Source of the DNA: Candidatus Aminicenantes bacterium UBA4820
GTDB taxonomy: Bacteria; Acidobacteriota; UBA4820
Length of the DNA: 29,446 nt
NCBI GenBank assembly: GCA_002402325.1
Contig: DHFQ01000160.1
Location: 1-29,446, forward strand
Direction: 5' to 3'
The first letter of the stretch is position 1; the number at the start of each line of letters is the position of its first letter. The notes beneath the pieces were generated by a model. The model did no database searches, was not told the origin of the DNA, and was given only the letters and a program-made list of their open reading frames with translations. Below, piece after piece: positions 15,795 through 23,226 of this stretch. Position numbers and translations under genes: made by a program.

Positions 15795-17237
15795 ATGAAA
15801 AAAATTTTAATTTTTATCGGGGTTCTCGTCTTTTCAACTACACTCTTTGCTGCAAAAATTGATCTTGCCATTTCATCTTCTGATGTTACTATTTCTCCGC
15901 AGCAACCGACTTCTTCAGATTCGGTTTCTGTAAGTGTCAAAGTCAACAACCTTGGCTCAAAAACTTCAAAAGCAAGTGTAGTAAAGCTCAAAGTAACTAA
16001 GGGAAGTAAAGTTGTTTTCAACCAGAAAAACGCTATTCCAGCTATCATTGCTAACGATTTTACAACCACTTCATTTAGTGTAGGAAAACTTAATGAAGGA
16101 AGTTACACCCTTTTGATTAAAGTTGATCCCGCAAACGCAATCCCGGAAAAAAATGAAGGAAACAACAAAGTAACCTTGACTCTCACAGTTTCTGGTGGCG
16201 GAGGTGGAGACAATTTTTCAGCAGTGGTAGCAAATGTAGTGGCTATGACCCTCTCCTCATCGTTAGGCACTATTAGCACCATTGGAACAGGGGAATCAAT
16301 ACAAGAAAAATCTTTGTTGAGTAAAGTTTATGAATTCTTTAACATTGTAAAGCATCCTGAAGATACTCAAAGTTGTGGAAAAAGTGGCTCGGTGGAATTC
16401 AATTACGATCTTGATTCTACACAATTAAGAATCGCAAAATTGGAATTTAACTACAATAATTGTCAGGAATGGGACGATGAAAGCCAGAACTCTTATACGA
16501 GTGTAAATGGAGCAATGACAATTGAACTTTCCTATCTTTCTGATAATGTAACAAGCCCTGACTTTCAAAAAATTGGGGAGATGATAATAAAGTGCGGAGA
16601 TGGAAATCCTGCCTCCGATAGTAAGCCTGATTACTCTGTCTCCTACTACCAAAATGGGCAACTTTTTGATACTTTTGTCTCAGATTATACTTTGACTGTC
16701 GGTATTTGCGGTTACGATGATAGTGGGATGCCAACCTGTATGGGGATTTACATAAATGGAGAAAGTGATTACTCAAGCGCAGTTAGCAATGTTAATTACA
16801 AGACAACCTTCAACAATCTGCATTACGATGTCTCTATAACTGGAAGTGATAGCGATATGACAATTGGTATGACAATTGCTGGAACCTGCACAACGGTTTA
16901 TGATAACAATCAGTCAAAGAAAATAAGCGTAACCTACAACAATTTTACTGTAACAGCCCACACCACTGACACTTATGAGGAAGATACAATGGTTGGGCTT
17001 ATGGATGTTGTTTCTCCCTGTTATACAGGAAGCATTTCAATAGAAACAATAGTGCCAATCTATCAGGCAAACGATGCTCAATGTCCCTCTGAAGGTAAAC
17101 TAAAGGCAACAGCAGGGGGAAAGAGTGCTTATGCGATATTCAATTCCGATGGTTCAATATCAATTGATCTTGATTGTAACGGTTCTATTGATTCCACAAT
17201 CCCGAACTGCGGAGACACCTTAAAATATCCTTGCTAA
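15795..17237 (+). CDS. Secreted CARDB-domain protein with unknown Cys-containing C-terminal domain
   Basis: A 480-residue exported protein. The N-terminus is a clear signal peptide (MKKILIFIGVLVFS to about residue 19-20). A CARDB-type Ig-like adhesion/scaffold domain follows (about 22-132), with the hallmark DPANAIPEKNEGNN (111-124). After a five-glycine linker (134-138) comes a large beta-rich region of about 340 residues, rich in Asn, Asp, Ser, Thr and Tyr, with spaced cysteines that may form disulfides and a C-terminal Cys. I do not recognise that domain. Start at 15795 is fixed by GGAGG five bases upstream. A strong terminator follows, so it is a single-gene unit, presumably cell-surface or periplasmic. 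Confidence 0.85.
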   Translation: MKKILIFIGVLVFSTTLFAAKIDLAISSSDVTISPQQPTSSDSVSVSVKVNNLGSKTSKASVVKLKVTKGSKVVFNQKNAIPAIIANDFTTTSFSVGKLNEGSYTLLIKVDPANAIPEKNEGNNKVTLTLTVSGGGGGDNFSAVVANVVAMTLSSSLGTISTIGTGESIQEKSLLSKVYEFFNIVKHPEDTQSCGKSGSVEFNYDLDSTQLRIAKLEFNYNNCQEWDDESQNSYTSVNGAMTIELSYLSDNVTSPDFQKIGEMIIKCGDGNPASDSKPDYSVSYYQNGQLFDTFVSDYTLTVGICGYDDSGMPTCMGIYINGESDYSSAVSNVNYKTTFNNLHYDVSITGSDSDMTIGMTIAGTCTTVYDNNQSKKISVTYNNFTVTAHTTDTYEEDTMVGLMDVVSPCYTGSISIETIVPIYQANDAQCPSEGKLKATAGGKSAYAIFNSDGSISIDLDCNGSIDSTIPNCGDTLKYPC

Positions 17238-17256
17238 AGAGGCTATAAAAGAGTTT

Positions 17257-17285
17257 AAAAGGGGCGGTTTTCCGCCCCTTTTTTT
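17257..17285 (+). terminator. Intrinsic terminator after the CARDB gene
   Basis: Stem GGGGCGG (17261-17267) with CCGCCCC (17272-17278), loop TTTT, extended by AAAA/TTTT pairs, followed by a run of T to 17285. It is the strongest terminator in the window. Confidence 0.93.
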
Positions 17286-17286
17286 A

Positions 17287-17295
17287 TGGTAAAAT
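17287..17295 (+). promoter_or_regulatory. Extended -10 element TGGTAAAAT (TSUP gene)
   Basis: TGG plus TAAAAT, directly after the preceding terminator. No -35 is possible except inside the hairpin. Transcription would start around 17302, so the downstream ATG at 17304 would be essentially leaderless. The identical nine bases occur at 18186 and 18328. Confidence 0.55.
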
Positions 17296-17303
17296 CTTCA
17301 TCT

Positions 17304-18065
17304 ATGTTTAATTCGCCTCTTATTTTGTTAATTCTATTTTTAAGTGGTCTTCTTGCGGGAACTATGGATACTATTGCAGGAGGAGGAGGACTCATAACCG
17401 TTCCTGTACTATTTTCATTTCCGATAAGCCCACTTCAAGTTTTTGGAACTAACAAGTTTCAGTCAACATTTGGCTCTTTTTCTGCGACATTAAATTTTCT
17501 AAAAGAAAAAAAATACACCTTCAAACTAATTTTTGGTGTCCTCTTCACAGCCATAGGTTCTTTTTTTGGAGCATATTGCGTTGGTGTAATACCCGCTACT
17601 CTCTTAAGAAAGATGGTTCCTTTTATGCTCTATTTTATTGCGATATTTCTTTTCTTTTACAAAAGTTACGGGTTAAAAAAATCAAAACAAAAAATAGATG
17701 AAAAAATGTTCTTCTTAATTTTTGGATTATCAATCGGTTTTTATGATGGATTTTTTGGGCCTGGGACGGGGACATTTTGGGCAATGGCTTTTGTCTATTT
17801 TCTTGGACTTGATTTGAAAGAGGCGACAATTTACACAAAACTTATGAATTTCACCTCAAATGTAATTCCTCTAACATTCTTTCTTGTAAAGGGGAGTGTT
17901 TTTTTTCTTCCGGGAATAGCGATGGCTTTAGGGCAATTTCTTGGAGGATTTATTGGAGCAAGAATTGTTTTAAAAAGAGGCTCTAAGATAATCAAGCCAA
18001 TACTGATAGTTATAGCCTTGATTCTTGCGACAAAGATGGTGGTTGATAACTTCTTTTTGAGATGA
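17304..18065 (+). CDS. TSUP (TauE/SafE) family permease
   Basis: A 253-residue inner-membrane protein with about 8 helices. The N-terminal half carries AGTMDTIAGGGGLITVP and the second half the related GFYDGFFGPGTGTFW, the paired signature of the family; members move sulfite, sulfoacetate, taurine-related anions and other small organic acids. I prefer ATG 17304 over the in-frame ATG at 17286, which lies within the terminator T-tract and upstream of the predicted transcription start. No SD is visible at either. Substrate unknown; no sulfur gene is adjacent. Confidence 0.85.
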   Translation: MFNSPLILLILFLSGLLAGTMDTIAGGGGLITVPVLFSFPISPLQVFGTNKFQSTFGSFSATLNFLKEKKYTFKLIFGVLFTAIGSFFGAYCVGVIPATLLRKMVPFMLYFIAIFLFFYKSYGLKKSKQKIDEKMFFLIFGLSIGFYDGFFGPGTGTFWAMAFVYFLGLDLKEATIYTKLMNFTSNVIPLTFFLVKGSVFFLPGIAMALGQFLGGFIGARIVLKRGSKIIKPILIVIALILATKMVVDNFFLR

Positions 18066-18111
18066 ATTTGACAAGGAATTTAATACTTATTTGCATTTTT
18101 TTTATTTTAGA

Positions 18112-18136
18112 GAGTCATTGAAAAATGACTCCTTTT
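18112..18136 (+). terminator. Probable terminator after the TSUP gene
   Basis: An 8-base perfect stem GAGTCATT (18112-18119) and AATGACTC (18124-18131) with a stable GAAA tetraloop, followed by the pyrimidine-rich CTTTTCCTT. The T-run is interrupted, so termination is likely rather than certain. Confidence 0.55.
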
Positions 18137-18185
18137 CCTTAATTCACGATAGGGTTTTAACTTTGTAGGATTTTACTGCAATTTC

Positions 18186-18194
18186 TGGTAAAAT
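18186..18194 (+). promoter_or_regulatory. Extended -10 element TGGTAAAAT (tRNA-Val)
   Basis: TGG plus TAAAAT ends 8 bases before the first base of tRNA-Val, ideal spacing for a start near 18201. No good -35 is found at 16-18 bases. Confidence 0.6.
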
Positions 18195-18202
18195 ATAAAA
18201 AA

Positions 18203-18277
18203 GGGCGGTTAGCTCAGCGGAAGAGCGCCTGCCTTACACGCAGGATGCCGCGTGTTCAATCCACGCACCGCCCACCA
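18203..18277 (+). tRNA. tRNA-Val (anticodon TAC), CCA encoded
   Basis: A complete cloverleaf of 75 bases can be drawn: acceptor GGGCGGT with ACCGCCC, D stem GCTC with GAGC, anticodon stem CCTGC with GCAGG enclosing CTTACAC (anticodon TAC, reading GUA and other valine codons), a five-base variable loop, T stem GCGTG with CACGC enclosing TTCAATC, discriminator A and encoded CCA. Confidence 0.97.
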
Positions 18278-18327
18278 TAGATTCCTTATTATCAAGTCAA
18301 TCAATCATTTTATTTTTTCTCCTTGTT

Positions 18328-18336
18328 TGGTAAAAT
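18328..18336 (+). promoter_or_regulatory. Extended -10 element TGGTAAAAT (transketolase unit)
   Basis: Third identical copy, 18 bases before the ATG of the transketolase N-subunit gene, giving a leader of about 12 bases that still contains the GGAG SD. No clear -35. Confidence 0.6.
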
Positions 18337-18354
18337 AAACTCTAAGGAGTGTAG

Positions 18355-19197
18355 ATGGAAGAAGAGACAAAACGACTTAAAATATTAGCCTATAAAATGA
18401 GAAAAGAAATAATTCAAATGACAAATAAAGCAAAATCAGGCCATCCAGGTGGATCTTTATCCTGCATTGATATTTTAACCTGTCTTTACTTTAATGTTTT
18501 AAGACACAATCCAGAAAATCCCGAATGGGAAGAGAGGGATTTTTTCATCCTTTCAAAGGGGCATGCTTCTCCTGCATTTTACTCTGTTCTTTCATACAGC
18601 GGATATTTTGAAAAGGATGAACTCAAAAGTTTCAGGCAGTTAAACTCAAGACTTCAAGGACATCCCGAAAAGGGAACGCTTAAGGGAGTAGAAATTACAA
18701 CCGGTTCACTTGGGCAGGGTTTGAGCATTGCAAATGGAATCGCACTCGGACTCAAACTAAAAAAATCTACTGCAAGGGTCTACTGTCTTTTGGGAGATGG
18801 TGAACTTCAGGAGGGACAACTGTGGGAGGCAATTCAATCCGCAGGTCATAGAAAGATCGACAACCTCTGTGTGATTCTTGATAGAAACCGCCTTCAGATT
18901 GATGGCTTTGTTGAAGATTTAAAAAAGGAAGAGCCACTTGAAGACAAATTAAAATCCTTTCTTTTTAACGTTTTGAGAATCGATGGGCATAATTTCAATT
19001 CAATTCTTGATGCTTTTAATATTGCAAGTAAGACAAGATCAAAGCCAACTTTCATAATTGCAGACACAATAAAAGGCAAAGGTGTCTCCTTTATGGAAAA
19101 CAATGTAAAGTTTCACGGCGTTCCCCCCGATGATGAAGAAACAGAGACTGCCTTAAGAGAAATTGATGAAGAGTTAAGAAAAATGGAGAGGGAATAG
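18355..19197 (+). CDS. Transketolase, N-terminal (thiamine diphosphate/pyrimidine partner) subunit
   Basis: The 280-residue first half of a split transketolase, which transfers two-carbon units between sugar phosphates in the non-oxidative pentose phosphate pathway. It carries SGHPGGSLS, SKGHASPAFY, TTGSLGQGLS and the diphosphate/metal-binding GDGELQEGQLWEA with LDRNRLQ. A GGAG SD precedes the ATG. The second half starts at the very next base after its stop. Split forms are common in archaea and many anaerobes. Confidence 0.95.
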   Translation: MEEETKRLKILAYKMRKEIIQMTNKAKSGHPGGSLSCIDILTCLYFNVLRHNPENPEWEERDFFILSKGHASPAFYSVLSYSGYFEKDELKSFRQLNSRLQGHPEKGTLKGVEITTGSLGQGLSIANGIALGLKLKKSTARVYCLLGDGELQEGQLWEAIQSAGHRKIDNLCVILDRNRLQIDGFVEDLKKEEPLEDKLKSFLFNVLRIDGHNFNSILDAFNIASKTRSKPTFIIADTIKGKGVSFMENNVKFHGVPPDDEETETALREIDEELRKMERE

Positions 19198-20139
19198 ATG
19201 GAAAAACTTTCACTAAGAGATTGTTACGGGGAAACTCTTTTAAATCTTGCAAGAGAGGATAAAAGGATTGTTGCACTTGATGCGGATCTTTCTGGCTCAA
19301 CAAAAACTTCGCTTCTTTCAAAAGAAATTCCCGAAAGATTTTTTGATATGGGGGTTGCGGAGGCTGATATGATTGGAACCGCAACGGGGCTTTCTCTAAC
19401 AGGGTTTATTCCCTTTGCCTCCACATTTGCAGTTTTTGGAACGGGAAGATGCTATGACCAGATAAGGCAATCCGTCTGCATTTCAAAAGCAAATGTTAAG
19501 ATTGTTGTAACTCATGGTGGAATAACGGTTGGAGAGGATGGAGCAACACATCAGATGGTTGAAGATATAGCATTGATGACCTCCCTTCCAAATATGAGGG
19601 TTTTTGTCCCTGCTGATGCCTATCAAACTAAATCTGTCATTGAATATGTTGCAAAAAAAGAGGGCCCATTTTTTGTCAGATTAAGCAGGGAAAAATTTCC
19701 TGTAATTTACGACAAAGATAAGAATTTCAATTTACTTAAAGCAGATATTTTAAAGGAAGGTAAGAATCTCACATTCATTGCAACTGGACTTATGGTATTT
19801 AACTGTCTTGAAGCGGCAAAGGCTTTGAAAGGATCTGGCATTGATGCTGAAGTTATAAATGTTTGCTCAATAAAACCTATTGATAAAGAAACCATAATTA
19901 GTTCTGCAAAAAAGACAGGATTGATCGTTACAGTTGAAGAACATTCTGTGATGAACGGTCTTGGTGCTCAAGTGCTTTCTGCAATTTGTGAAGAGGCTTT
20001 TGTTCCACTTTTAAAAATAGGAATTGAGGATAGATTTGGAACTTCTGGAAAACCTGATGAGTTATTAAAATATTTTGGTCTTGATCCTGAATCTATTGCA
20101 AAAAAGGCGATTGAATTTTATAAAAGAATAAAGAAATAA
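19198..20139 (+). CDS. Transketolase, C-terminal subunit
   Basis: The 313-residue second half. Catalytic glutamate region: RFFDMGVAEADMIGTATGLS; then PFASTFAVF, and THGGITVGEDGATHQMVEDIALM, the pyrimidine-binding domain, and a C-terminal transketolase domain with VTVEEHSVMNGLG. It begins directly after the N-subunit stop (GGG upstream of TAGATG as a weak SD), so the two are translated in step. The C1-family resemblance to DXS is excluded by the match to split transketolase partners. Confidence 0.95.
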   Translation: MEKLSLRDCYGETLLNLAREDKRIVALDADLSGSTKTSLLSKEIPERFFDMGVAEADMIGTATGLSLTGFIPFASTFAVFGTGRCYDQIRQSVCISKANVKIVVTHGGITVGEDGATHQMVEDIALMTSLPNMRVFVPADAYQTKSVIEYVAKKEGPFFVRLSREKFPVIYDKDKNFNLLKADILKEGKNLTFIATGLMVFNCLEAAKALKGSGIDAEVINVCSIKPIDKETIISSAKKTGLIVTVEEHSVMNGLGAQVLSAICEEAFVPLLKIGIEDRFGTSGKPDELLKYFGLDPESIAKKAIEFYKRIKK

Positions 20140-20157
20140 CTTTGCCTTGAGGGTTTA

Positions 20158-20820
20158 ATGATAAGGTTTTACCATGTTTCAAAAATTTACAAAGAGAGGA
20201 ATTATGCCCTTCAGGATGTAACGGTTACGATTCATCCAAGAGAATTCTGCTTTATCACTGGACCATCAGGGGCGGGTAAAAGCACCTTTTTAAAACTTGC
20301 ACTTGGTGAGGAAATTCCCACATCAGGGCAGGTTCTTGTTACGGGAAGAAATCTTCAATCAATCAAATCTTCTGAGTTTCCCTATTTCCGTAGAAAAATT
20401 GGAACAGTTTTTCAGGATTTCAGGCTCATTACAACAAGGACAATTTATGAAAACATAACGATTCTTCTAAAACTTCAAGGATATTCAAACAACGAGATGA
20501 GAAAAAGAGCCTTTGACACTCTGCGACTTGTGGGACTTCAAAGCAAGATGGAGTCTTTTCCTGAAGAACTTTCCGGAGGTGAACAGCAAAGGGTTGCAAT
20601 TGCAAGGGCTTTAATATCAAAGCCAAACCTGCTTCTTGCCGATGAGCCAACGGGCAACCTTGACCCTGAACTTGCACATGAAATTATGAGAATCTTTCAG
20701 GAGGTGAACGCTTCAGGAACGACAGTAGTAGTTGCCACTCACGATAAAAGTTTAATAGCGGCATTTGGTGCAAGGGTCATTGTTTTACAGAAGGGGAAAT
20801 TGGTTGATGCGGGAGAATAG
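20158..20820 (+). CDS. ftsE: Cell-division ABC-transporter-like ATPase FtsE
   Basis: A 220-residue ATPase with Walker A GPSGAGKST, signature LSGGEQQRVAIARAL and Walker B LLLADEPTGNLD, followed directly by ftsX. FtsEX does not transport; it uses ATP to activate periplasmic cell-wall hydrolases at the septum. GAGGG serves as SD. It lies 18 bases after the transketolase pair, so the four genes probably form one transcript. Confidence 0.94.
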   Translation: MIRFYHVSKIYKERNYALQDVTVTIHPREFCFITGPSGAGKSTFLKLALGEEIPTSGQVLVTGRNLQSIKSSEFPYFRRKIGTVFQDFRLITTRTIYENITILLKLQGYSNNEMRKRAFDTLRLVGLQSKMESFPEELSGGEQQRVAIARALISKPNLLLADEPTGNLDPELAHEIMRIFQEVNASGTTVVVATHDKSLIAAFGARVIVLQKGKLVDAGE

Positions 20821-21732
20821 ATGTCATTTTTGAGACTAATTCTTTTCTTTATAAGAGAAGGTCTTCTCGGCATTACAAGGCACAAAACTCTCAACTTTTT
20901 TGCACTCTTCATAGTTTCACTTTCGCTCTTTGTTCTTGGTTTTTCAAGATACATAACTTTAAATATCTACAATGTCCTGTCAGGGTGGGAAGAATCTTTT
21001 GAATTAAGGGTAATTTTGAAAGATTCAATCCCTTCCAACGAAATAAATAAGATAATCTCTTTTTTGAAAGAAAAGCCAATTGTTGATTCCTTTAAAGTTA
21101 TTACCCCTAAAGAGGCACTTTCAACAATAGAGAAAATATCGCCTGCATTGAAATCGCTATCTTTTAAAGAATCTGAAAATCCTCTTCCATATTCAATCAG
21201 TATAAAATTAAAAAAACCAATCGATGAAAATAAAATCTATTCATTTCTTAATGACTTAAAGAGTCTAAAAGAGGTAGATGAAACTATTTTTGATTGGCAA
21301 TGGTTAAACAAGTTGAAAGGATATTTAAAATTCTTGACATTTCTTTCATGGCTTCTTTTTGTTGCGCTCGGTGTAGCATCACTTTTTACGGTTACATCAA
21401 TAATAAGAATCATTGGCCTCTCAAGGAAGGATGAAATTTCGATTCTCTACTCACTTGGAGCAACTCCGATTGCGATAAGAGGACCTTTCATAACATTAGG
21501 AGTAATTATTGGCCTTTTATCGAGTGTTTTTGCAATTTTAATTCTCTTATTTGTGCACATAATAGTAAGACAGATGATTGAAGACCCAATTATTTTAGAA
21601 CTTCTTTCAGGGAAATTTTTAACTTTATTTGACCAGTTTGCCCTTGTGATTGTTGGAGTAATTCTTGGAGGTTCAGGAGGATTCCTCTCTTTAGGTTCAA
21701 TCCACGAATGGAAATATAGCCATTATATTTGA
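20821..21732 (+). CDS. ftsX: Cell-division membrane protein FtsX
   Basis: 303 residues with the FtsX layout: a membrane helix (about 21-43), an extracytoplasmic domain (about 45-165) that in homologues recruits EnvC or PcsB, then three helices (about 170-195, 218-245, 268-290) and SRKDEISILYSLGAT, the coupling-helix region contacting FtsE. ATG follows the ftsE stop without a gap. No hydrolase activator is adjacent in the window, unlike in many genomes, so the partner is encoded elsewhere. Confidence 0.93.
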   Translation: MSFLRLILFFIREGLLGITRHKTLNFFALFIVSLSLFVLGFSRYITLNIYNVLSGWEESFELRVILKDSIPSNEINKIISFLKEKPIVDSFKVITPKEALSTIEKISPALKSLSFKESENPLPYSISIKLKKPIDENKIYSFLNDLKSLKEVDETIFDWQWLNKLKGYLKFLTFLSWLLFVALGVASLFTVTSIIRIIGLSRKDEISILYSLGATPIAIRGPFITLGVIIGLLSSVFAILILLFVHIIVRQMIEDPIILELLSGKFLTLFDQFALVIVGVILGGSGGFLSLGSIHEWKYSHYI

Positions 21733-21743
21733 TTGATATTGTA

Positions 21744-21752
21744 TGATATAAT
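21744..21752 (+). promoter_or_regulatory. Extended -10 promoter of the hydrolase/flavoprotein/radical SAM trio
   Basis: TGA plus a perfect TATAAT (21747-21752), 12 bases after the ftsX stop. No good -35 at standard spacing. The predicted leader is about 48 bases and contains the GGAGG SD. Confidence 0.55.
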
Positions 21753-21806
21753 AAAATTGGTTATGTAAGGCGTTATTTGCCATCCCGACCAAAATGGAGG
21801 TTTAAT

Positions 21807-22352
21807 TTGTTTAGAAGTAAGAAAAGTGCTTTACTTGTAGTTGATTTTCAGCAATATTTTTTGAATAAAGGAAAGAACTCTACCTCTTTAATAGAGAAAA
21901 ACATAAGAAAAGCCATCAATCTTTTTCTAAAAGAAAGATGCCCTGTCTATGCTACACTGCATTACAATGTTCAAAGCAAAAGAGACCCATTTTTTAATTT
22001 TTATGGGAAAGTGATACTGAAAAATTCTGATGGCTTCGAGATTGCATCGCCCGTAAAAGATTTTAAAGATATAGAGATTTTTAAAAAAACAAAATACTCT
22101 GCATTAACGAGCAGAAAACTTTTGCAAAAACTCAAAAATGAAAGGATAAAGAGATTGTTCCTTTCTGGCTTGTACCTTGAAAAGTGCATACTTTCAACAG
22201 CCATTGATGGTTTTCAGAAAAATTTTGAGATGGTCATTTTAAAAGATTGTGTAATTGCAAGAGTAGATGAATTGCGGACTCCAACCGTTGAAATAATAAA
22301 AAATGGCTTTGGAAAAGTTGCAGAAATAGAGGATTTAATTAAAAATGGTTGA
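21807..22352 (+). CDS. Isochorismatase-family cysteine hydrolase (nicotinamidase-like), TTG start
   Basis: A 181-residue hydrolase of the isochorismatase/nicotinamidase superfamily. The triad is visible: Asp13 in LLVVDFQ, Lys94 in KKTKYSAL and the nucleophile Cys127 in LEKCILSTA. The substrate (nicotinamide, isochorismate, biuret-like amides or other) cannot be told. The start is TTG 21807, six bases after GGAGG (21796-21800); an in-frame TTG 30 bases upstream lies before the SD. It overlaps the flavoprotein gene by 8 bases, so this is the first gene of a coupled three-gene set. Confidence 0.85.
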   Translation: MFRSKKSALLVVDFQQYFLNKGKNSTSLIEKNIRKAINLFLKERCPVYATLHYNVQSKRDPFFNFYGKVILKNSDGFEIASPVKDFKDIEIFKKTKYSALTSRKLLQKLKNERIKRLFLSGLYLEKCILSTAIDGFQKNFEMVILKDCVIARVDELRTPTVEIIKNGFGKVAEIEDLIKNG

Positions 22353-23223
22353 TGTGGTAATTGTTGGAGGAGGAGTTGCTGGCATCTCTTCGGCAATTGA
22401 ATCGCAAAGAAGAGGGTTGAAAACCATTTTGATTGAAAAAAATGAATTGGGAGGAACCCTTGACCTTGCAAGAAAGATTGAGAATCTTCCTCCATTATTG
22501 GCTATAAGTGGTAAAGAACTAAAAAAGAAGTTCAAAAACTTTTTTATACAGAACAAACTAAATTTTTTAAAAGATGAGGTGGTAGAAATAATATTGGAAA
22601 AACCAATTAAAATTATGACCGCATCAAATAAAACAATAGTAAGTAAGTGTGCAATAATTGCAACAGGACAGAAGGACATTATGAAAAAAGAATATATTGA
22701 TTACAATAAATTTATAAATTCCCTTTCTTCGCTAAATTGCCTTAAATTTAAAGAAAAAAAGGTGATTGTTTTTGGCGGAGGCGATATGGCATTTGATACT
22801 GCCTTGAACATTTCAGAAAGAGGAGGAAATGTAAAACTCTTTGCAAGAAGTTTTTTTAAAGCAAAGAAAATTTTGATAGACGAAGCAAAGAAGGGAGGAA
22901 TTTCATTAAAAGAAAATATGGCAATAAAATCTATAAAAAAGGAACCGGGAGAAAAAACAAGTGTCTATTTTGAAGGTATGAATCACTCAATAAAGAACGA
23001 ATATTTTGATTTTCTCTTTTTTTGCATCGGGAGAGAACCCTCTCTGCCGAAAATAAAATCTGGAGGCAGAGATATCTCTTTAAAACAGAAAAAGATTTTG
23101 CAAAAAGAGGGACTTTTCTTTGCAGGTGATGTGATAAGCGGGACAAACAGAAATGTTGGGGTGGCAGTTGGGAGTGGAATAACCGCATCAATTGATGCCT
23201 ATCGTTTTTGTATAAAAGGATAG
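22345..23223 (+). CDS. Thioredoxin-reductase-like flavoprotein lacking the CxxC
   Basis: A 292-residue two-dinucleotide-fold oxidoreductase. FAD site: VIVGGGVAGISSA (5-17), ATGQ (106-109), FAGDVISG (259-266); NAD(P)H site: VIVFGGGDMAFDTAL (140-154). In thioredoxin reductase the redox-active CxxC lies about 15 residues before that second GGG; here that linker is shortened and has a single Cys132. It therefore cannot act as a standard thioredoxin reductase and may pass electrons from NAD(P)H to another carrier. Between the hydrolase (8-base overlap) and the radical SAM gene (3-base gap), it is a plausible electron source for the radical SAM enzyme, but that is inference. Confidence 0.85.
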   Translation: MVDVVIVGGGVAGISSAIESQRRGLKTILIEKNELGGTLDLARKIENLPPLLAISGKELKKKFKNFFIQNKLNFLKDEVVEIILEKPIKIMTASNKTIVSKCAIIATGQKDIMKKEYIDYNKFINSLSSLNCLKFKEKKVIVFGGGDMAFDTALNISERGGNVKLFARSFFKAKKILIDEAKKGGISLKENMAIKSIKKEPGEKTSVYFEGMNHSIKNEYFDFLFFCIGREPSLPKIKSGGRDISLKQKKILQKEGLFFAGDVISGTNRNVGVAVGSGITASIDAYRFCIKG

Positions 23224-23226
23224 AGA

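Noticed and set aside
21720..21806. Riboswitch in the roughly 50-base leader of the hydrolase gene
   Set aside because: Only a weak TTGGT/ACCAA pairing is seen; too short and without a recognisable aptamer.
22345..23223. Calling the flavoprotein thioredoxin reductase (trxB)
   Set aside because: The redox CxxC is absent and its loop is shortened.
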